The notes beneath the pieces were generated by a model. It made no database searches and was not told the DNA's origin. It was given only the letters and a program-made list of their open reading frames with translations. A program made the position numbers and the translations under genes. Shown here in pieces: positions 45,753-58,717 of a stretch of 64,000 bases of DNA. How positions within the stretch are numbered: position 1 is the stretch's first letter; every line of letters starts with the position of its first letter. Source of the stretch: Taxawa tesnikishii (nom. ined.). Taxonomy: Eukaryota; Ascomycota; Dothideomycetes; Dothideales. The stretch spans positions 186,001 to 250,000 of the forward strand of contig JAPDRO010000020.1 in NCBI GenBank assembly GCA_030247885.1. Direction: 5' to 3'.

Positions 45753-46710
45753 TTAATCCGCCCATCTCTTAAGGAACTTGGCCATGTCGTTGTTCGAGTT
45801 CGGGTTCGAGACTGGCGAGGCCTGGTTCTCCACACTGCTGGCACTGAAGGTCTGAGATGCGGTGATGGTCGTCACGATCGACGGCTTCGGTAGCCAGGTA
45901 GTCGCAATGGTGAAAGCGGAGGTTGGGTGGAGCGGTGTAGGGCTCTTGGCGGTGATCTTGGTAGGAGGAACTGGCTGCATTGGTGCGTATTTGGTGAGAC
46001 CGGTCTGGAGCTGGTAGGGGACAGTGAAGGCGCTGGCTGCTGGAGCTGCGCCAGCGGCAGCACCGTTGGACACAGCGTTGATGGTGTCAGGACCTGCGGT
46101 TCCGGTAACTCCTTGAAGTCCGGTGATTACGGTTGCTGGGAAGACACCAGTCATGCCCGTGAGGGAAAAGCGAGGAGAGAAGTTTGTGACTGTTCCGCCC
46201 TCGGAGGCTACAGAGATCATCTTGAGGAAGCTGTGACATGTTAGGGACGTGGTTTGGCGTATAGGCTACGCGAATCAAGCAGCGTAGAGACTGAAATGCA
46301 TACTATGCGTTCGTTGTACTCGCGCCGAGGCCTGAGGCGACGGTCGCTGTGGCTTTGTTTCCATTTGCGAACACTCCGTTGGCAACCAAAGTCGACAATT
46401 GAATCTGTACGAGACACTTGGTCAGTTCTGGTCTTCGAAAACAAGCCCTCCTTGTGTATGTGTGTTCTCAACGTCCCCTCTCTTGTATACCAAAGATAGC
46501 TTACATAGGATCCGTCCTCGTTTCCTCCGGCGCAGAGGAACAGCTGGTATGAAGTCAACTCGCTCAGTGCTGGAGAGTCGCCCGAGTCCGCCCAAGTGAT
46601 CGAGAGTGATCCTGCTGGCAGTGCAGCTCCAGCAGCGGGTGTTGTGAACTTGACATCGGCAAGCACGGTGGAGGCGAGCGCGCCGAGCAGGGAAGGAGTG
46701 AAAGCCGCAT
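45753..46710 (-). CDS. KRE9/KNH1-family cell-wall glucan assembly protein
   Basis: Secreted, Ser/Thr-rich protein family required for beta-1,6-glucan in the fungal wall. Three exons: 46505-46710, 46304-46404 and 45753-46230. The ATG at 46710 gives MRLSLLPLLGALASTVLA, a good signal peptide, if one base is restored at 46690-46692 (GGG on the plus strand). Then ADVKFTTPAAGAALPAG, DSGDSPALSELTSYQLFLCA and, across the introns, IQLSTLVANGVFANGNKATA and KMISVASEGGTVTNFSPRF, the KNH1-like Ig domain. The tail is Pro/Thr/Ser-rich and ends NNDMAKFLKRWAD, without a GPI signal. With the base, there are 262 codons. Confidence 0.87.
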
Positions 46711-47569
46711 GGCGGCGGTGTGGACGCTGGGATTCGAAGAGTGAGAGGCGCCTTGGTCCGGTTGCAGTTGCTGTGTTCGAAGGCGGTATCGAGGGATATG
46801 TTATGGAGAAGCGTGAGTTAGGTATGGGTTGTTGTGGTGTACCAAGTCTGACCAGGATGTGTGCTGGATGCACCGCGTAACCATCGAGCGGCGCTGCACG
46901 CCCGGCCTCAGATCGTCGGAAGGCGGGACCGAACGCACGTGATACCACCTTCTGATCTTGGTACTTCATGCTCTTGATTTGTACGGAACTACATGTCAGG
47001 ATATACTACGTGCCCTTTTGCAGTAGCGCGCGATCCTTGGTTCCTTGAGCATCGAGCATTCGGGATTGATTACACCCACGGCTTTCAGAGGGACGGTAAA
47101 GTCCTTGGCAGATATGGAAGCAGACGTTTACCAATCCTTTCTTCGTCACAGCACCAGAACAGACGCACACCAATGCGGGCAAGACATCGACGAGACAACA
47201 CAGGTGCAGCAGGGACACAACAGAATAGGTGTGGTATGGGCATCAAAGGATCATCAGGACATCGCAAGGGAGAGAGAGAGAGTCAGCAAAAACACATGTA
47301 GGACACTATGTACATAAAGGTAGTTGAAGGAGGATAAACCTTGCTTTTCTTGCTTTTCCGCATGTTGCATAGCTACACGCAATAACGAAAAGTGGAAAAG
47401 GCGCTATCTGCTCAGCTCAGCCGTCCTACGCCAATATCTTTGCCAGATTTGGGATCTCGCCGTTTCCATCGCACACTCCTTACACCACTAGAAAGTCAGG
47501 GTGTAATCGCCATTTTGAGGCCTGTCAACCAGAAAAGGGGTTCGACAGAGCCATGTCTGTATAGTGGAT
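46711..47569. other. Intergenic region, nothing recognised
   Basis: About 860 bp: KRE9-like promoter (minus) and the 3' flank of the Stm1-like gene (minus). No supported feature. Confidence 0.5.
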
Positions 47570-49120
47570 CTACTGGCCACCGAGGGATGGGAAGGCCTGG
47601 TTGTCCGAGATGTTGACGGCGGGTCCGTTAGCACCGCCCCTGCCACCTCTGGGTCCACGCTCGCCGCCACGCTCGCCGCCACGCTCGCCGCCACGCTCGC
47701 CGCCACGGTTGAAGTCGCCACGGCCACGGCCACGGCCACCACGTCCACGACCTTCACCGCGGAAACCACCCTCGCCGCGTCCACCACGTCCACGTCCGCC
47801 ACGGAATCCACCCTCCTCACGGGATGGCTCCACCCAAGCCTGATCGATGTCAAGGGTATTCTTCTGCTTGCGCTCACGGTTGCGTCCAGCCTTGCCGCCG
47901 GAGCCGGCCATGTAGTTCTCCGCGTCAGCGTCACGGCTGAAGGCCTTGCCCTCGGGGAACTTCTTGGAAGAGCCCTCGTTGGGCTTGCGAGCCTCAAGGG
48001 CGCTGCCACCAAGAGCGGCCTTCTTCTCAAGCTGCTCGGCCAGGTACTGCTCGTAGGACTTGGTCTTCTCCTCGACCTCGGCCTCTTGGGTCACTGGGAC
48101 ACCGTTCTCGTCGATTGGGGTGTCATCGGCAACGACAGGAGTCTCAGCCTCGTCCTTGCGGGCGTCAGCCAGTCCGGCGGTCTCGTCGGCGAGCTCGCCC
48201 TCGCCGGTCTCAGCGCCCCAGCCGTGGGCAGCCTGCTTCTCGTGCTCACTGTTCTGACGTTAACCCAGCTTTCCAAGGCTTGCGAACGGGTATACTAACC
48301 CAACGCCGGTACGGCTGTGACGGTCGTCACGGGCGGTGCGGGTACCCCTCATGCCCCTGTCACCATAGCTCTTACCACCACGGGAAGTGCGGTTAGGGCG
48401 GGCGTTGATGTCGCGGTGCTCGTTTGGTTCTGAGGTGAGAGTGAGCGACGAATTTGAGGTGGACCGTGTGCTCGCGACTTACGTCTCAGACGGTCAGGGT
48501 GACGGTCCTGGCGAAGGCCATCGTCAACTGGACGGGAGCGGTTGTTGAAGCTTCCCACGTTCTTATCGCGGGCGGCTGCAGTTAGAGGTCAGCAATGTTC
48601 CACAGACAACCCGCATATAGGCACTGTATAGATGCAAGAGATATATGACGTTTTGCGTCCAAAGCACGTCGTGCTACACACCTTGCTCAGAGCCGGTGAA
48701 GACTTCATGCCTTCCACCACGTCCGCCGCCAGCGGGCCTTGAACGTCCCTTTGCGGCCCCTCGGCGCCTGCGTTGCGCTTACCAGCACGCTGGACCGGCT
48801 TGTCAATGACCTTGGTGGGCGGCTCCGGTTCCCTGTCAGGGTCGAGCTCTGGGTCGTTGCCTGAGATTGAACGTTAGAGAAGCTCGGCGCTGATTGTCTG
48901 ATGAGGTTGAGATGTACCCAGAAGCTCGTAAAGGTTCTGTCGAAGCGATAGAGGTCAGCGACTGTCTTGGGGAAGCTGGGGAAAAACCGCGATGCAGTGG
49001 ATTTGTCGGGTTCTGCGTGCTCATGCCAATTGGTGCTGGCATTAAACAGTGTGCCAGCACGGATTGACATGCGACGATGGATGATGTACATACCTTGCTG
49101 GCAATGCCTCCTGTACTCAT
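47570..49120 (-). CDS. Stm1/HABP4-SERBP1-type ribosome-associated RGG protein
   Basis: Ribosome-binding factor of the Stm1/SERBP1 family, which clamps or preserves idle 80S ribosomes. Six exons: 49094-49120, 48918-48936, 48682-48860, 48483-48575, 48296-48429 and 47570-48253. Start MSTGGIASK, then NLYELLGNDPELDPDREPEP, the family N-terminal motif. Then GRSRPAGGGRGGRHEVFTGS, RSRPVDDGLRQDRHPDRL, and EVEEKTKSYEQYLAEQLEKK with ENYMAGSGGKAGRNRERK. The end is an RGG box with GGER repeats and NISDNQAFPSLGGQ. One base is missing at 48757-48760 (CCCC on plus); with it there are 379 codons. The fifth donor (gtatac) is the least certain boundary. Confidence 0.85.
47656..47703 (-). repeat. 12-bp minisatellite in RGG box
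   Basis: Four tandem copies of cacgctcgccgc on the plus strand encode RGGE repeats in the Stm1-like protein. The copies are identical at DNA level while flanking RGG codons vary, so copy number may be polymorphic. Confidence 0.85.
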
Positions 49121-49594
49121 GTTGGCCCGAGATGCAGTTGTTCAGCGTACAACAAGCTCGTGATGAAAAGACAAGACAGACGACTGGACGTTCCGCGTGC
49201 GCGCGCCAAGCCAACGTCACGGCTCATACACTTGCATCCAAAAGGCCCGTGCTTCACTCCAAAATTGCGATGTGGGCAGAATTACCTAAGCGACCTGCCC
49301 CCATTCACTCATACGACACTCTGTTCACTAGCAAGTAGCAGGTACAGTACAGTACAGCACATGCACAACTGTACTCTGTTTGCTTCGGCGTGAGGTGATC
49401 ATATTGTGCTCAGTCGTGATCATACTGTCATCAGCGTGGTATCACGGTCGCGCGACTCGATGGTCGTGGCTGTCGAGCATTGCTACACCATAAAGACCTA
49501 GACTACTGCTACTGCGCTTAGCAATTGCCCAGGAGTCTCGTGGTATGTGCTCAACCCACGTTCAAGCTAGCCAAATCACGCCAAGGCAACCTGC

Positions 49595-49668
<74 letters not shown>

Positions 49669-49923
49669 ATATCATTACAAGGGCAGGTTTAGACAAACAC
49701 CACGAATTTGCCAAAAGCCATGCCGTGTCAAACAACGCATGCATGCTAGCTCTATTCGCACTACCAACCCCTCCAAGCTACGGGTCCACTGGCACCTGAA
49801 CTCCTCGCTGTAACCCAAGCACCCAAGCACCCAAGCACCCCAAGCACCCCAAGCACGCATCAACTCCATCCGACCATGCCTCGTGCCATTCGTCTGTCCC
49901 CACTTCCCACCAGCTGAACGCTC
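49121..49923. other. Intergenic region with microsatellites
   Basis: About 800 bp holding the Stm1-like promoter (minus) and the MOT1 3' flank (minus). It contains a long TC/TG dinucleotide tract and an acccaagc tandem (about 49,813-49,855). Confidence 0.55.
49597..49665. repeat. (TC)n(TG)n compound microsatellite
   Basis: About 20 TC units run directly into about 14 TG units. It is pure, uninterrupted and intergenic, so likely length-variable. Confidence 0.95.
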
Positions 49924-52900
49924 TCACGCCTTCATTGTGGCCAGGAACCCATCCAGGTTGAACTCCTCCTCGTACTGCTTATCATCCCAGAGCTCCGTAA
50001 GCTCATCCAGTATACCCTTTCTCCCCTTCTCTCGCACGTTACCTTGTTCGTCGACAGCATCGTTCTCGTTAACGCCGTTGGCCTCTTTGCCCTTTTCCTC
50101 CAGTGACAGGTTGGGATCCGTTTCTCCCAAATTGAAGAGGTCAAGGAGTTGGTCTGTGTCCATTGTGCCAAGGCCAGCATTTTGCTGGTTGACCACTGTG
50201 GAGGCGACGTCGATCTTGAATCGTTGCAGGCTGTTGATGTGAGGTTAGCAAGACACCCAACCAACGGTGGGAGGCATTGAACGCGACTTACTTCAAGATC
50301 TTCTCCTCTAGCGTTCCCCTCGTGATCAACCGGTAGACGTTGACGACCTTCTTTTGGCCGATACGATGGGCGCGATCCATGGCCTGGATGTCCTTCTGTG
50401 GGTTCCAGTCGTGCTCCACGAAGATGACTGTATCGGCGCCGGTCAGATTCAGACCGAGACCACCGACGCTGGTCGTCAAAAGCAAGCAGTCAATCGAAGG
50501 GTCCGAGTTGAAACGGTTCACAATGTCTTGGCGTTTGGAGGCCTCGACACTACCATCGAGACGAGAGAATGTCACGCTCGGCAACATCTTCTTGAGAACC
50601 GTGTTTTCCACCATGTCGAGCATCTCCTTCATCTGACAGAAGATGAGCGCACGGTGGGGCGAGACCGCCTGGTCGGCGGTGGGAACTTCCTGAGCGTTTG
50701 CGGGTGTATTGGATTCAACGCCGATACCACAGTCGACAAGCAAGTCCCTGAGCGCCGTGAGCTTAGGCGCGTGAACGGGATCTTTCAAGCTGGAGTTTTG
50801 TTTGGCAAGGTACGCTTGGATGGTAGCATACTGCTTGTGACCTTCTTTCATGACAAGCGCAGGCGAGTTACACAGCTTGCGCATGTACTGCAACGCCTGG
50901 AAGATGTGTTGCTTGGCCTCCTTGTCGCCCGAGCCAGCCTTTTCTTGGAGGGTCTTGCCTTCTTTGCGAGTGAAGTCTTCGAACAACTTCTTTTGAAGCT
51001 CACTGAGATCACAGTAGTAGTTCTGCAAGATCTTCGGTGGGAGATCGTTGAGCACCTCTTCCTTCAACCGGCGCAAGAGGAACGGAAGCACTTGCTTGTG
51101 CAACGCCTCGATGGCGAGCGCGCCCGCTTCTTGCTCCTTCGAAGATGACTTGCTGAATCTAGACGCTGCAATGGGCTTTGCGAAGCGATCCTGGAACACC
51201 TTTTCCGTACCAAGGAAACCTGGCATGAGAAAGTCGAATAGAGACCAGAGTTCCAAAACGTTGTTTTGAATCGGAGTTCCAGAAAGAATCAACCTGTGGT
51301 TGCTAGCAAGGCGCTTTACCGCTTGCGTAACCTTGGCCTTAGGATTCTTGATCAGATGGCCTTCGTCCAGCACGCAGTAATTCCAATTGATAGGAGCAAG
51401 GATGTCTGCGTCGTTCCTACAGATGTCGTAAGAGGTAATGACGATATCTGCCTGGGTAAGCATCGAGCGAAATCTTCCACGCTCACCAGGCGGGCCGACA
51501 TATGCGACAGCGGTCAGGAAGGGTGCATATGTCTTGATCTCCTGCTGCCAATGACCAGAAAGCGTCGGTGGACAGACGATGAGGGATGGCAGTCGGCGCA
51601 TGTCCGGAGATTGCATTTTGGCGAACTCCTCGGCACGTATGTGGTGGTCACTGGCCACGATGCAGAGGGTTTGCAGAGTCTTGCCAAGTCCCATATCATC
51701 GCAAAGCACACCGTGGAGATGATACTTGTTGAGGAAAGCAAGCCAGTTAACACCGTCCTGCTGATAGGAGCGCAACTCTGCTTTGATAGCCACAGGGATT
51801 TCGAATGGCTCCACTTTCTTAGGATCAAGCATCTGGGCAATGAACTTTCGCTCACGCTCCCGTCCTTTAAGCAGCTCTTCAGATAGACCAGGAGGGTCGG
51901 GGATACCAGCCTCCAATGGGACAAGCTTGACGAGCGTGGCAAATGCTGTGGTGGCAATGAGACGAATGCCATTGTCGGAATCGCTCATGCGTCCCAGAAC
52001 CGGTACAAGCAAGAAGATAACGTAAGGCAGGATACGGTCCTCCATGACCTGAATAAGGTGATAAATGCATTCGATTGCACCCTGTCTGCAGTGAACGTCG
52101 TTCGCGTTGTTGATTGGTGGTAGGACCTTCTCGACGAGCATTGTAAAGCCCTTGACGGTGATGACACTGCAGATACTAGCAAAGCACTTAGCTGCTGTAT
52201 ACCGCAAAACAGCAAGGCGTGTCTGGAGAGCCTTGGCAACGTATGACATGAGATCCAGGACGAGGCTGTGAAGGTCAGAGTGGAACGAAGGCACTAGAGC
52301 ACGGAGAGTAGACATGGCGTCCACGACTTCTTGACCGGTCTCGTTGTCAGGATCCGTAATGTCCGATGGCAGCTCCTTGGTAAAACAGCGCTGGATGGGT
52401 TCCTCGATGAGCGTCTTGAGCATGGGTACCTTGGTGAATAGTTCGCTGCCGAACATGCCGCACAGCTGCTCCAGCGCTTCCTTTGCACCGCGTCTGGTAA
52501 CACGTGCCTTCTTGACTTCCCGTTCGTACTTCGCAGCGTCGGGCCGGTCCTGGATGTCCTCATCCTTCTGGAGTGATAGAATGCCAGCGTCTTTGTTTGC
52601 GTTGGGGTGGAATTCGGGCGTTTCACCGGTTTCCATGCAACAGAACTTGACTAGGTTGCCAACGATCTTGTCGACCACCTTCATGCGTCCACTGTCGACG
52701 AGTTGATCGATAAGCCCAGCAATGGCGGCGGCGGACCGTTTCTGGAGTTCAACATTCTCTTCTTCCTTTGCGCTGTCCATCAGGCCTCTGATGGTCAGCT
52801 GGGGCTTCTTTGGTATGTCGCGGAGGGCTACAATAGCAGCAGCTGCCGCTGCCTTAATGCGCACATCACGCTGATGCTTGATGTCACCGGCCTCCGTGAT

Positions 52901-55828
52901 GACGGCTACAGCATCCAATCTGGCACTGGTTAGCATCTCAGTAGCAGTTACGCGCTGAGCGGGTGACAAGGTCTTCTTGAGCCTTTCAAAGTCTGCATTG
53001 ACGATGCGTTCACCGTCGGCAAGGGAAAATGCATTCTTTCCAGCTTCCGGCTCGCCCTGGACGACAACGGCAATGGTCGGAAGTTTGTTAGGAGGAACAT
53101 GAGCTTTGTCTCGGAAGGTATTGAGCAGTACCTGGCATTGCGCACGAACAATCTGCAAGTAGCTGGTCAAGTCACTGTAGAATGGTGGACGTTCATCCTC
53201 GATCATAGGACGTAGGTTCTCCACCAAAGCTTGCGCCACATCATCCTTGGCCTCTACGGACTTGGCGTACTCTTCAGCAACGATGACCGCGAACAGTTGC
53301 GTCGTGGAGTAGGGCGAACGAAGGTTGGGCAGGATCCAAGGCATGAAGGTTGCCGATCTCGTCTGTGCAGGCCACAAACACATGGCTTTAGCCAGAGCTT
53401 GTGCAGTGAAGACCCTCGACCTGATCATGACGTCCGCTCCAACAAGGTCCACATCGCCCTGCATCATGTGCCCATCGATGTTGTGGGACGATGTGATAGG
53501 AGGAGCCATGTCTTTCTCCTTCCTGTCTGATCTGCGTCTTTTACGGGTAGGCTCGGAAGTGCCATTGACTGGTGATTGTCTGCGGGGTGCGTTTGCCAGA
53601 GGAGCGTAGCTTGAGCCGGAAGGACGTATGAACAAGGTGGCGTCCATAGGTATCGGGTGACGAGAAACACCGACAGGATGCATGGTCAACGTCAAAAGAG
53701 GGGCAATGTGCGGGCCGAACTCCACAGCGAACGCATCTGGGCCCATAAGGCTGAGCCTAGCAAGCAACGCCTGCCAGACTTGTAGTGATAGCTTGAGGAC
53801 AGGCTCATTGCGTTCGACGAGTAGGTTCTGATAGACGAGACGCAACGCTCTGCCGTTGACCCAGCTAAGAGTATCCGTTCCTTCGATATCAAGGAATGTG
53901 AGCAGGGCGCGCAGAACAGCGGAGCGGACTGAAGTGATAGTGTGCCGCAAGAATGGGTAGAGACGCGGGACCAGTTCGGTGAAAGACTGCTCGGGATCTT
54001 CCGCAGCATTCTTTTTCATCGCATCCAGCACCTCGGGGAAACTGCAAAGCTTGGCCAGCAAATCCATCACTGAGCCGGTACTAGCGCTGAGATCATCGCT
54101 GAGATTCGAAAGGCATTCCCAGACCACGCTGATGAGATGGTGGAGTGCAGTACCGCGCATGTTGACAAACTCTTTGGCGACTGGAATCAGGGTGGCGGCA
54201 CTCACAGCGCGTACATCATCGTCGTTGTCGCCGAGACCCTTAATGACACACTCCAGAACACCATCCATCAAGGAGCTGTCCTGCAACAGCAGGTCGCTAC
54301 GCACGGCCACGAGATACCGCATGCCTATCATACCGCCATGGCATGCGTGCCAGATGCGCTTGCTAACCTTGAGATCTTTCTGCATGACTAACCGGTAGAG
54401 GATGCGATTGACAGCATGCACCGAAGAGGCTGGAAGATACTGCAAGATCGCTCCTAGAACCTGTCCAGCAGTTTCTCGGATCGGTGCAACAGCGTTGTCA
54501 GAGACGTAGTCAGCGAAGCGATCAAGCATGAAGACGCAGCACAAGCGACAGGCAAGATCATCTAACCAAGCTTGGTTCAGGTGATCGTTTTCGGTGCGAG
54601 TCTTCCCAAGCCTACGTCCAGCACCTGCACCATGGACTCGAACGATCTCTCTGAGGCCCATGGCTGCACCATGTCTTATCTCCCATTGGTGGTCAAAGAG
54701 GTCCACCGTCAGGAACTCGCAGAGCCGCTCGAACGGCCACTCTACGCCTTCCTCTTCAGCCTCGGTCTGAAAAGTCGACTTCTCCGGAACCGGCATTCCC
54801 TTGAACTCTGACACAACCTTGGTGTCGTCATCAGTGGCGCCATTGCGCTCGAGCGAGAAGTAGTCGTTGGTGTTTCCATTTTCTTTCTCTTCCTTCACCT
54901 CCTGCTTGACATCCGCGTCCAACGGGGTTTGTGCAGTGCTCTCTCTTCGGCCGCCGGCGAAATCGTACTTGAATTTCTTGTTATCGCGTTTGAGTTCCTC
55001 TTTGCGCCTCCGCTTCAGCATGTTGAGTTGCCTCTTGCTCATAGCTTCCCCTGCAGGTGTTTGGGCTGTCGAGTCGCCACCAGGAGACATCACGGCGACG
55101 TCACTACCAGGTGCCGAAATGCTGTTGTTCCGAGAAAGGCCGGTGTCGAGCTTGGCTGGGGTCGGGAAAGAGGTTCTGACAGCGATGTCCTTTTCGGTGA
55201 CAAGCTCCTCTTCGATGTACTCTCCGCCAAGACCAAGTCTTGCCGTCAGACTCTTTTTCTGGTGGGCGAGCCTCTCCGCAGGGCCCATACCGGCAAGCTG
55301 GAAGTCGTACTGCTTTCCGGCACTGCCAAGTAGTTCCTTACCATGGGTCAAGATTGCTTCGACGTCCAAGGTCTCAAGGCGCAACTGATCCTCGGCGGAT
55401 TGGGCAGGGCCTCCCTCTTCCTTCAACGGGATGTCGCTGAGATGGTCGCCATTGGTCTCATCCTTGACCGGTGCTTCATCGGCGTTGGGGTCAAACTTGA
55501 CTGCATGCTCGACAATGCCGCCGACGGCTTTGGCAGCTGCAGTCCTGGTGTCCCATGATGTCGATCTGAGATAAGGGACGACACGGGTGAGAAGATTGAA
55601 CAACTCATCGGGGTGATTCTTCTGGACGTCGGCAAGTTGCTGGGCAGCGGTGTTGCGGATGAGTTGGGTGCTTCCAGTCTCAAGCAAGCTGTGATGCAGT
55701 CAGCGGCATGCAGTCAAGGGAGCAGAGTTAAGATGGCATACATCACTAATCTATCGAGCCTGCACGTGACGTGTTAGCGCAAAGCAACATGGCGACCTAT
55801 AGGATTGCACAAACCTGGAGGCGCTCAT
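49924..55828 (-). CDS. MOT1: Mot1/BTAF1, TBP-displacing Snf2-family ATPase
   Basis: Removes TATA-binding protein from DNA using ATP. Four exons: 55815-55828 (14 nt), 55742-55759 (18 nt), 50292-55688 (5.4 kb) and 49924-50230; 1912 codons with agreeing phases. The N-terminus is MSASRLDRLVILLETGSTQL. HEAT repeats fill roughly residues 1-1250 (WDTRTAAAKAVGGI, YVSDNAVAPIRETAGQVLGA). The ATPase has DDMGLGKTLQTLCIV (Walker A), DEGHLIKNPKAKV (DEGH box), RLILSGTPIQNNVLELWSLF, then TTSVGGLGLNLTGADTVIF and MDRAHRIGQKKVVNVYRL. The C-terminus carries NLDGFLATMKA. The very long exon is intact, which contrasts with the neighbours' single-base gaps. Confidence 0.97.
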
Positions 55829-57428
55829 TTTCGGTTGCAGAACAAGCAGAACCTAACGCCGGCAAGATGCAAAATAGGGAAAGCACAAGTGGGAAACTGG
55901 GGGGCTGGATTGGTTGTATCAGTAGCGCATCAACACAATCATCATCATCATCTTGATGGGTATTTGATGATCCGATGCCGATAGACGGGGGTGTTGGCGT
56001 TGGTGTTGTATGTGAGCCTGGGTCTGGGCTGGTCAGTTGTCGGAGGCCGTCGGGGCTGGGGCTGACTGCTGATGGCTGGCTTGCTTCGCGGCGGTTTGAG
56101 CGACTCTGGGAGCGACTTGGACTTATGTATAAGTAGACGCGCATCGAGCCCTGTGCGGAAAGCGCGCTAGTGCGCCGAGACCGAAACCGGCTTAGCTCCC
56201 GTGGCAGAAAACACCGACCTCTCACGGTTCGACACCTCCCCTTCCACTCAACACCCTTATCTCAACTCATCTTCACTACTCCACTGCTGCTTTCTACGGC
56301 GTCCTCTCCGGATCTGCTCGGATCATATCGTATTGCGTTCAGTCCTGACAAACGCCCATTTCCCCGCAATCCTGCAAAGATTTGATGGCTTGATGTATTG
56401 ACCGCCGCGCATAGGGGAAAGTGCCATCAGCCTTGCGCTACTGCCTAAGTTGCACGCATGCGGACGAGGCCACGGCAAACTTCTGCGTTTGGGTGGGGAC
56501 GACAGATGTGCTGAGTAGATGTTTGACGCGAAAGTGTCAGCTCCGGCCAACAGCCCTGCCGAACCACTACTGCTTCGTTCAGGTTGCCAAGCCCTAAATT
56601 GTATAGCGGAAGGCCTCTGGTATTGCTAAACAGTACAGGAGACCTGTCTGCACCTAACGCAAATGGTGTCATCTCCCAGAAACAAAGGCCACGTAAGTAG
56701 CAGACCGCTCTGGATGAGTACCTGAAGCATGTGCACCTGAGCCTGGGCCCTCCACTGCTTCCGAAGTGTGACAACGATTCAAGTGCACACCCAGTACCTC
56801 TACGGGCCGCTTTCTTTAAGGGTCCCCCCTCGCTAGATGGCCTGTTGAACACTGGTGCATGGTCAAACTGCTCGCAAAGCCATGCATTGTGATAGTACCT
56901 TATGCTAACCCTAGTAAACAGACTGGAAGAAGGCTCGGGCCGAGACCAATGGGTGGACTAACCAGCCGAATGCGACGCAGGGAATGAACAGAGATGAAGA
57001 GGAGAAGAGCAAGAAAGCAACCTCTAGTCCCCACTCATTGTCTCCTTCAAGAACTCTCTCCCGCTGGCCACTTCCTACTTGGAACCAGAGCGTTCCACTG
57101 TTCCGGTAGGCTCCATGCTGTTACTCTTCCCGTCACGGACTTTTCGTTTCTCCATTTCTCTCTCGGTCTTCCCGCTCATCTTCCCCGTGTCCCCGTTTTC
57201 TTTGGGGGCATCTTGTGAAAGGCACGAAGGCAGCTATCCGAAGAATAACGTGGCGTCCATGTGAGTTTCTCAAACGACACGCCAATCCATGCTAGCGGGC
57301 TTTAGCCGCATCTGTGTTTCCCAATCGCCGTTCTCTTGAGTCACGTTTTCCCATCCTCACAGACATCCTCACAAACTACACTATCGGTCTTCGTCCCCTC
57401 GTAGGCAGCCGCCGTCGCAGCTGAAACC
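55829..57428. other. Intergenic region, nothing recognised
   Basis: About 1.6 kb between divergent genes: MOT1 promoter and flank of the probable pseudogene. A tca/tcatca-type short repeat lies at about 55,938-55,953. Frames here show no motifs or consistent splicing. Confidence 0.5.
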
Positions 57429-58717
57429 ATGGAAGCATCTGCATCATCCTACTACGAAGCTTGCTGCGAGACGTTCCTTGAGGCTTTCGAGGCATTGGAG
57501 TCGGAATCGCACGACGACTGTATCGCGAAATGTTAAGAATTGCTCTTCGACCGGAATCTCCCTCATTTCCTCCATATGTGCTGTCCCATTCTCAAAGCAG
57601 CCTCATTGGACCAGAGCTATGAGGTCGAGGTACGTCCGCCAGAATACCACGCCTTGTACTAGCAGCATGAAACAGAGTGACTAACGGCGTTCTTCGGTGC
57701 TGTCGTGAACTGGCTGGAGCCTGCTTGAAGGACACACGTAACAAGTGGCCAAAAGGCGCTAGAGAAGACGTTGGCAAAGTGATTGAGGCCATGCGACAAT
57801 AGCTCGATGAGCTGGCAACATCATACGATGACAATGGAAGCGTGCCTGAAGATTTGGACTGGCGCCAGGTCACCATCAACGTCGCCACGAGGGCGGAGTA
57901 TGACATCTTGAAGTTTCTTGCCAAGCGGTGGGAGGCTGCAAGGAACCTTGCCATCGGAGAGCGTGCTACCCACAAGAGCAGCGTGTCAAAACGCTCAAGA
58001 GATGGCGTGGGAAAAGGTGACGTCCACCACATGAGGCCGGAGATACCCATTAGAGCAAGAAACAACGTCTCCTTAGACATCATTTCCTCCTGCCGGACCT
58101 CAATCCACAAACAGCCGAGTCTTGCAGTCGAGTCCGAACAAGACGGCAGTCACTCCGATGAGCTGTTCGAAAACGTTTTAGAGCCTCAGAGCCATACGGA
58201 CCATATGATCGAACTGGAAGATCGTCTTCCTGAGCACACGCAGCGTGAGAAAGAGCAGCACGCAACCACGCAAGCCTCCGCCCATTCCGCTTCAGACAGT
58301 GTTCCCACGGAGCCTTCAGACACGACCCATGAGGTTGGCGCTGTCACCATCGACGTGAAAACGGTTGCAATGGACACGAGCAAGGACGGAAAAAATATAG
58401 GAAAGGTTGAAATAGATAGGGTCAGGACCGAGCCGGATACGGGGAACGCGGCGGAGCGCATCAGTCGTCCCCTTGAGCAACCCGAGAACACCCAACCGTC
58501 CCAGGCAGTCAACGAAGAATGGATCATGCTGGACACCCCTTCGGTGCCAATCAAACAGTCACAGCAACAGACGTACGTTCGTCCTGCAAAGACCCTTAGC
58601 ACTGCCTGGACTGGCAGACACATCAGGATTCCTGTACGGGATTCGGAGGAGGACGCGGTGGGCTGCCTGATTGATGTGGCGAATCGCGTTGCACACTACA
58701 AAGCTGCCCCTTGTTGA
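57429..58717 (+). pseudogene. Probable host pseudogene of unknown function
   Basis: A reading frame starting MEASASSYYEACCETF runs coherently through an intron (gtacgt donor at 57630; acceptor likely at 57730, ctaac branch near 57680) and on to HYKAAPC at 58717. It is interrupted by two in-frame stops: TAA at 57534 (after DDCIAKC) and TAG at 57800 (after VIEAMRQ). Both flanks remain coding-like (ELLFDRNLPHFLHMCCP; LDELATSYDDNGSVPEDLDW). Each stop is one C-to-T change from a Gln codon in CpA context, the target of repeat-induced point mutation. The C-terminal 290 residues are acidic, with no recognised domain. Alternatively the downstream open part is a separate gene. Confidence 0.5.
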
